The notes below the pieces were generated by a model, which searched no databases, was not told the DNA's origin, and worked only from the letters and a program-made list of their open reading frames with translations. From positions 1 through 61,796 of the forward strand of contig JAFRZB010000023.1 of the NCBI GenBank assembly GCA_017442785.1: a DNA stretch of 61,796 bases. Reading direction: 5' to 3'. This stretch comes from Bacillota bacterium (GTDB taxonomy: Bacteria > Bacillota > Clostridia > Peptostreptococcales > Anaerovoracaceae). Positions 60,790-61,796 of this stretch are shown here, piece by piece; within the stretch, counting starts at the first letter, position 1, and the number at the start of each line of letters is the position of its first letter. The position numbers and the translations under genes are program-made.

Positions 60790-60864
60790 TCCGGAGTAGC
60801 TCAATGGCGGAGCAACCGGCTGTTAACCGGTAGGCTGTCGGTTCGAGCCCGACCTCCGGAGCCA
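60790..60864 (+). tRNA. tRNA-Asn (GTT)
   Basis: The acceptor stem TCCGGAG pairs with CTCCGGA; anticodon loop in CCGGCTGTTAACCGG gives GTT. The T arm GTCGGTTCGAGCCCGAC is perfect. CCA (60862-60864) is encoded. Confidence 0.96.
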
Positions 60865-60922
60865 TATCCCGAGCGGGGCCATGTGCCTCGCCCGGGCATT
60901 CAAAGGCACTTGGCCGAAAACT

Positions 60923-61009
60923 GCCGGGATGGCGGAATTGGCAGACGCAGGGGACTTAAAATCCCCCGATAGCAATATCGTACCGGTTCGACCCCGGTTC
61001 TCGGCACCA
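60923..61009 (+). tRNA. tRNA-Leu (TAA)
   Basis: A class-II tRNA with a long variable arm (CGATAGCAATATCG). The anticodon arm GGGGACTTAAAATCCCC gives TAA; the acceptor GCCGGGA pairs with TCTCGGC with one G-T pair. CCA is encoded at 61007-61009. Confidence 0.96.
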
Positions 61010-61022
61010 AACTTAATAACAT

Positions 61023-61098
<76 letters not shown>

Positions 61099-61106
61099 CA
61101 GAAATG

Positions 61107-61132
61107 AAAACGAGGCATTATGCCTCGTTTTT
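61107..61132 (+). terminator. Terminator of the tRNA operon
   Basis: AACGAGGC pairs with GCCTCGTT around a five-base loop and is followed by T residues. It lies nine bases after the initiator tRNA. Confidence 0.9.
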
Positions 61133-61171
61133 CGTTTCTTAGATCCGTGATGAAAGAACAGAAGGAATGTA

Positions 61172-61185
61172 CTCCGGGTTATGAG
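61172..61185 (-). repeat. Inverted fragment of the initiator tRNA anticodon arm
   Basis: CTCCGGGTTATGAG is the exact complement of 14 bases of the initiator tRNA (61054-61067), in opposite orientation. It lies between the tRNA and a direct copy of its 3' part. Confidence 0.75.
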
Positions 61186-61322
61186 ACCGGCGAGCGTGGC
61201 TCGTTGGGAATGGGAGCCGAGCGCCGCCTGCGGCGGAAGCAGCGAGGCGGACATTGGGCAGCGGTCGGAGAGCACGAGCGAAAGTGAAGTGCGATCCGGG
61301 AACCGCAACCCGGCCCGAAGGG

Positions 61323-61364
61323 ATAACCCGGAGGTCGTTGGTTCAAATCCTTCCTCCGCAACCA
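61323..61364 (+). repeat. Direct 42-base copy of the initiator tRNA 3' half
   Basis: This stretch is identical to 61057-61098, the part from within the anticodon loop to CCA. The copies start 266 bases apart. Such duplicated tRNA ends are the usual attachment-site scars of integrative elements. The GC-rich stretch between them (61186-61322) has no gene I recognise. Confidence 0.8.
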
Positions 61365-61386
61365 GTTCGGGTGGATGTAACGGATT

Positions 61387-61796
61387 TCAGTTAATTCTCT
61401 TCACAATCTCCCCATACGTCACCAGCGACACGTTTCCAAGTTCGTTTGCCTTCTCCTCACAGCCCTTTGTGAAGCCGGATTTGGAGAAAAGGAAGTAGTG
61501 CTTGTTCTTGTACGGAAACAGCTCGCTGCGGGCGATGAGCGTCTCCAGGACGGTGAGATCGACCTTCTCTGTTGTCCACTTGCACTCGGCGAAAAGTGCG
61601 GTGTCCTTGTCCTGTTCGCCCATGATATCAATCTCGGCCTGGCACTTATGGACGGGATCGTTGCCCCACCAGCGGCCCATGGAGGTGAACTCCACCGGGG
61701 ATTTGCCGCTGAGCAGCAGCTTCCAGAGATACTGCTTGCAGATTTCCTCGAACACCTTGCCCATATACTCGGGCAGATGCGGCTCGATGCGCTTGT
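61387..61796 (-). CDS. AAA ATPase with DUF234 domain, C-terminal part (cut by window edge)
   Basis: The frame runs off the window at 61796. The visible 136 residues include RIEPHLPEYMGKVFEEICKQ and YLWKLLL, then MGRWWGNDPVHKCQAEIDIM and LFAECKWTTEKVDLTVLETL. This is the DUF234 domain, a nuclease-like tail of archaeal-type ATPases found in many anaerobes. E and K residues in AEIDIM and AECKW resemble a PD-(D/E)xK site. The N-terminal ATPase part is outside the window. An in-frame ATG at 61764 is internal, not the start. It lies just beyond the duplicated tRNA end. Confidence 0.82.
   Translation of the reverse strand, partial: KRIEPHLPEYMGKVFEEICKQYLWKLLLSGKSPVEFTSMGRWWGNDPVHKCQAEIDIMGEQDKDTALFAECKWTTEKVDLTVLETLIARSELFPYKNKHYFLFSKSGFTKGCEEKANELGNVSLVTYGEIVKRIN

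Overview
The window reads as a chromosomal segment of an anaerobic Bacillota bacterium of the class Clostridia, possibly a gut or rumen lineage. I infer this from a tetrahydrofolate riboswitch in front of an ECF folate transporter gene, a lysine (L-box) leader in front of dapA-dapB, a PyrR-type RNA element in front of a pyr operon, PyrK/PyrD of the NAD-linked type, RNase M5, RarA, CsoR, and a corrinoid/folate one-carbon module. Base composition looks moderately GC-rich by eye, with heavy use of AGG and ATA codons. TTA, CTA and TCA codons are scarce, which produces very long meaningless antisense frames opposite real genes. No species is claimed.

Layout. 1-138: the right end of an IS3-family insertion sequence. 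156-8318 (minus): a MATE exporter, then a one-carbon/folate cluster. In transcription order it holds a corrinoid protein, formate-THF ligase, methenyl-THF cyclohydrolase, methyl-THF:corrinoid methyltransferase, 5-formyl-THF cyclo-ligase, then (behind a THF riboswitch) FolT and FolC. 8645-11886 (plus): a divergent PucR-type regulator, an arylamine N-acetyltransferase and a metallo-beta-lactamase-fold hydrolase. 11920-20874 (minus): a lactonase-like hydrolase, a 51-residue lipoprotein, and a long tightly packed operon of repair and housekeeping genes (two tiny membrane proteins, RarA, Nudix, RNase M5, esterase, ThrH, Y-family polymerase, YolD-like, PepT, YgjP). 20966-22987 (plus): a hydantoinase-like gene that appears to be transcribed leaderless from a promoter interlocked with that operon's promoter.

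23035-26595 (minus): a MraY-like transferase, a membrane-anchored EndoU-type nuclease with a small unknown gene directly behind it (candidate toxin and immunity pair), a DUF4085-like protein and a YcxB-like protein. 26783-29789 (plus): an AT-richer ABC exporter island whose first permease is broken at a run of seven T. 29791-35537 (minus): an aconitase-family hydratase, two lipoproteins (DUF3298-like and PstS-like) and an HTH-Uma2 fusion. 35748-45701 (plus): the pyrimidine operon pyrC-carB-pyrK-pyrD-pyrF-pyrE-pyrB followed by alr. It lacks carA and pyrR, has a repeat-filled 374-base spacer after carB, and encodes a PyrB with a C-terminal PyrI-like zinc ribbon. A second repeat-rich spacer follows alr.

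46155-53656: an orphan biotin-dependent carboxyltransferase, an SDR epimerase, a LysR regulator, a MATE exporter, an FAD oxidoreductase and an SGNH hydrolase. 53665-56528 (minus): csoR-copA with two CsoR boxes; copA carries a C-terminal CopZ domain preceded by its own ribosome binding site. 57045-58666 (plus): dapA-dapB behind the lysine riboswitch. 58721-60668 (minus): an AI-2E family transporter, a 70-residue unknown and MsrA. 60790-61098: tRNA-Asn, tRNA-Leu and initiator tRNA-Met. Scrambled pieces of the initiator tRNA follow, then the 3' part of a DUF234 ATPase gene, which looks like the edge of an integrated element.
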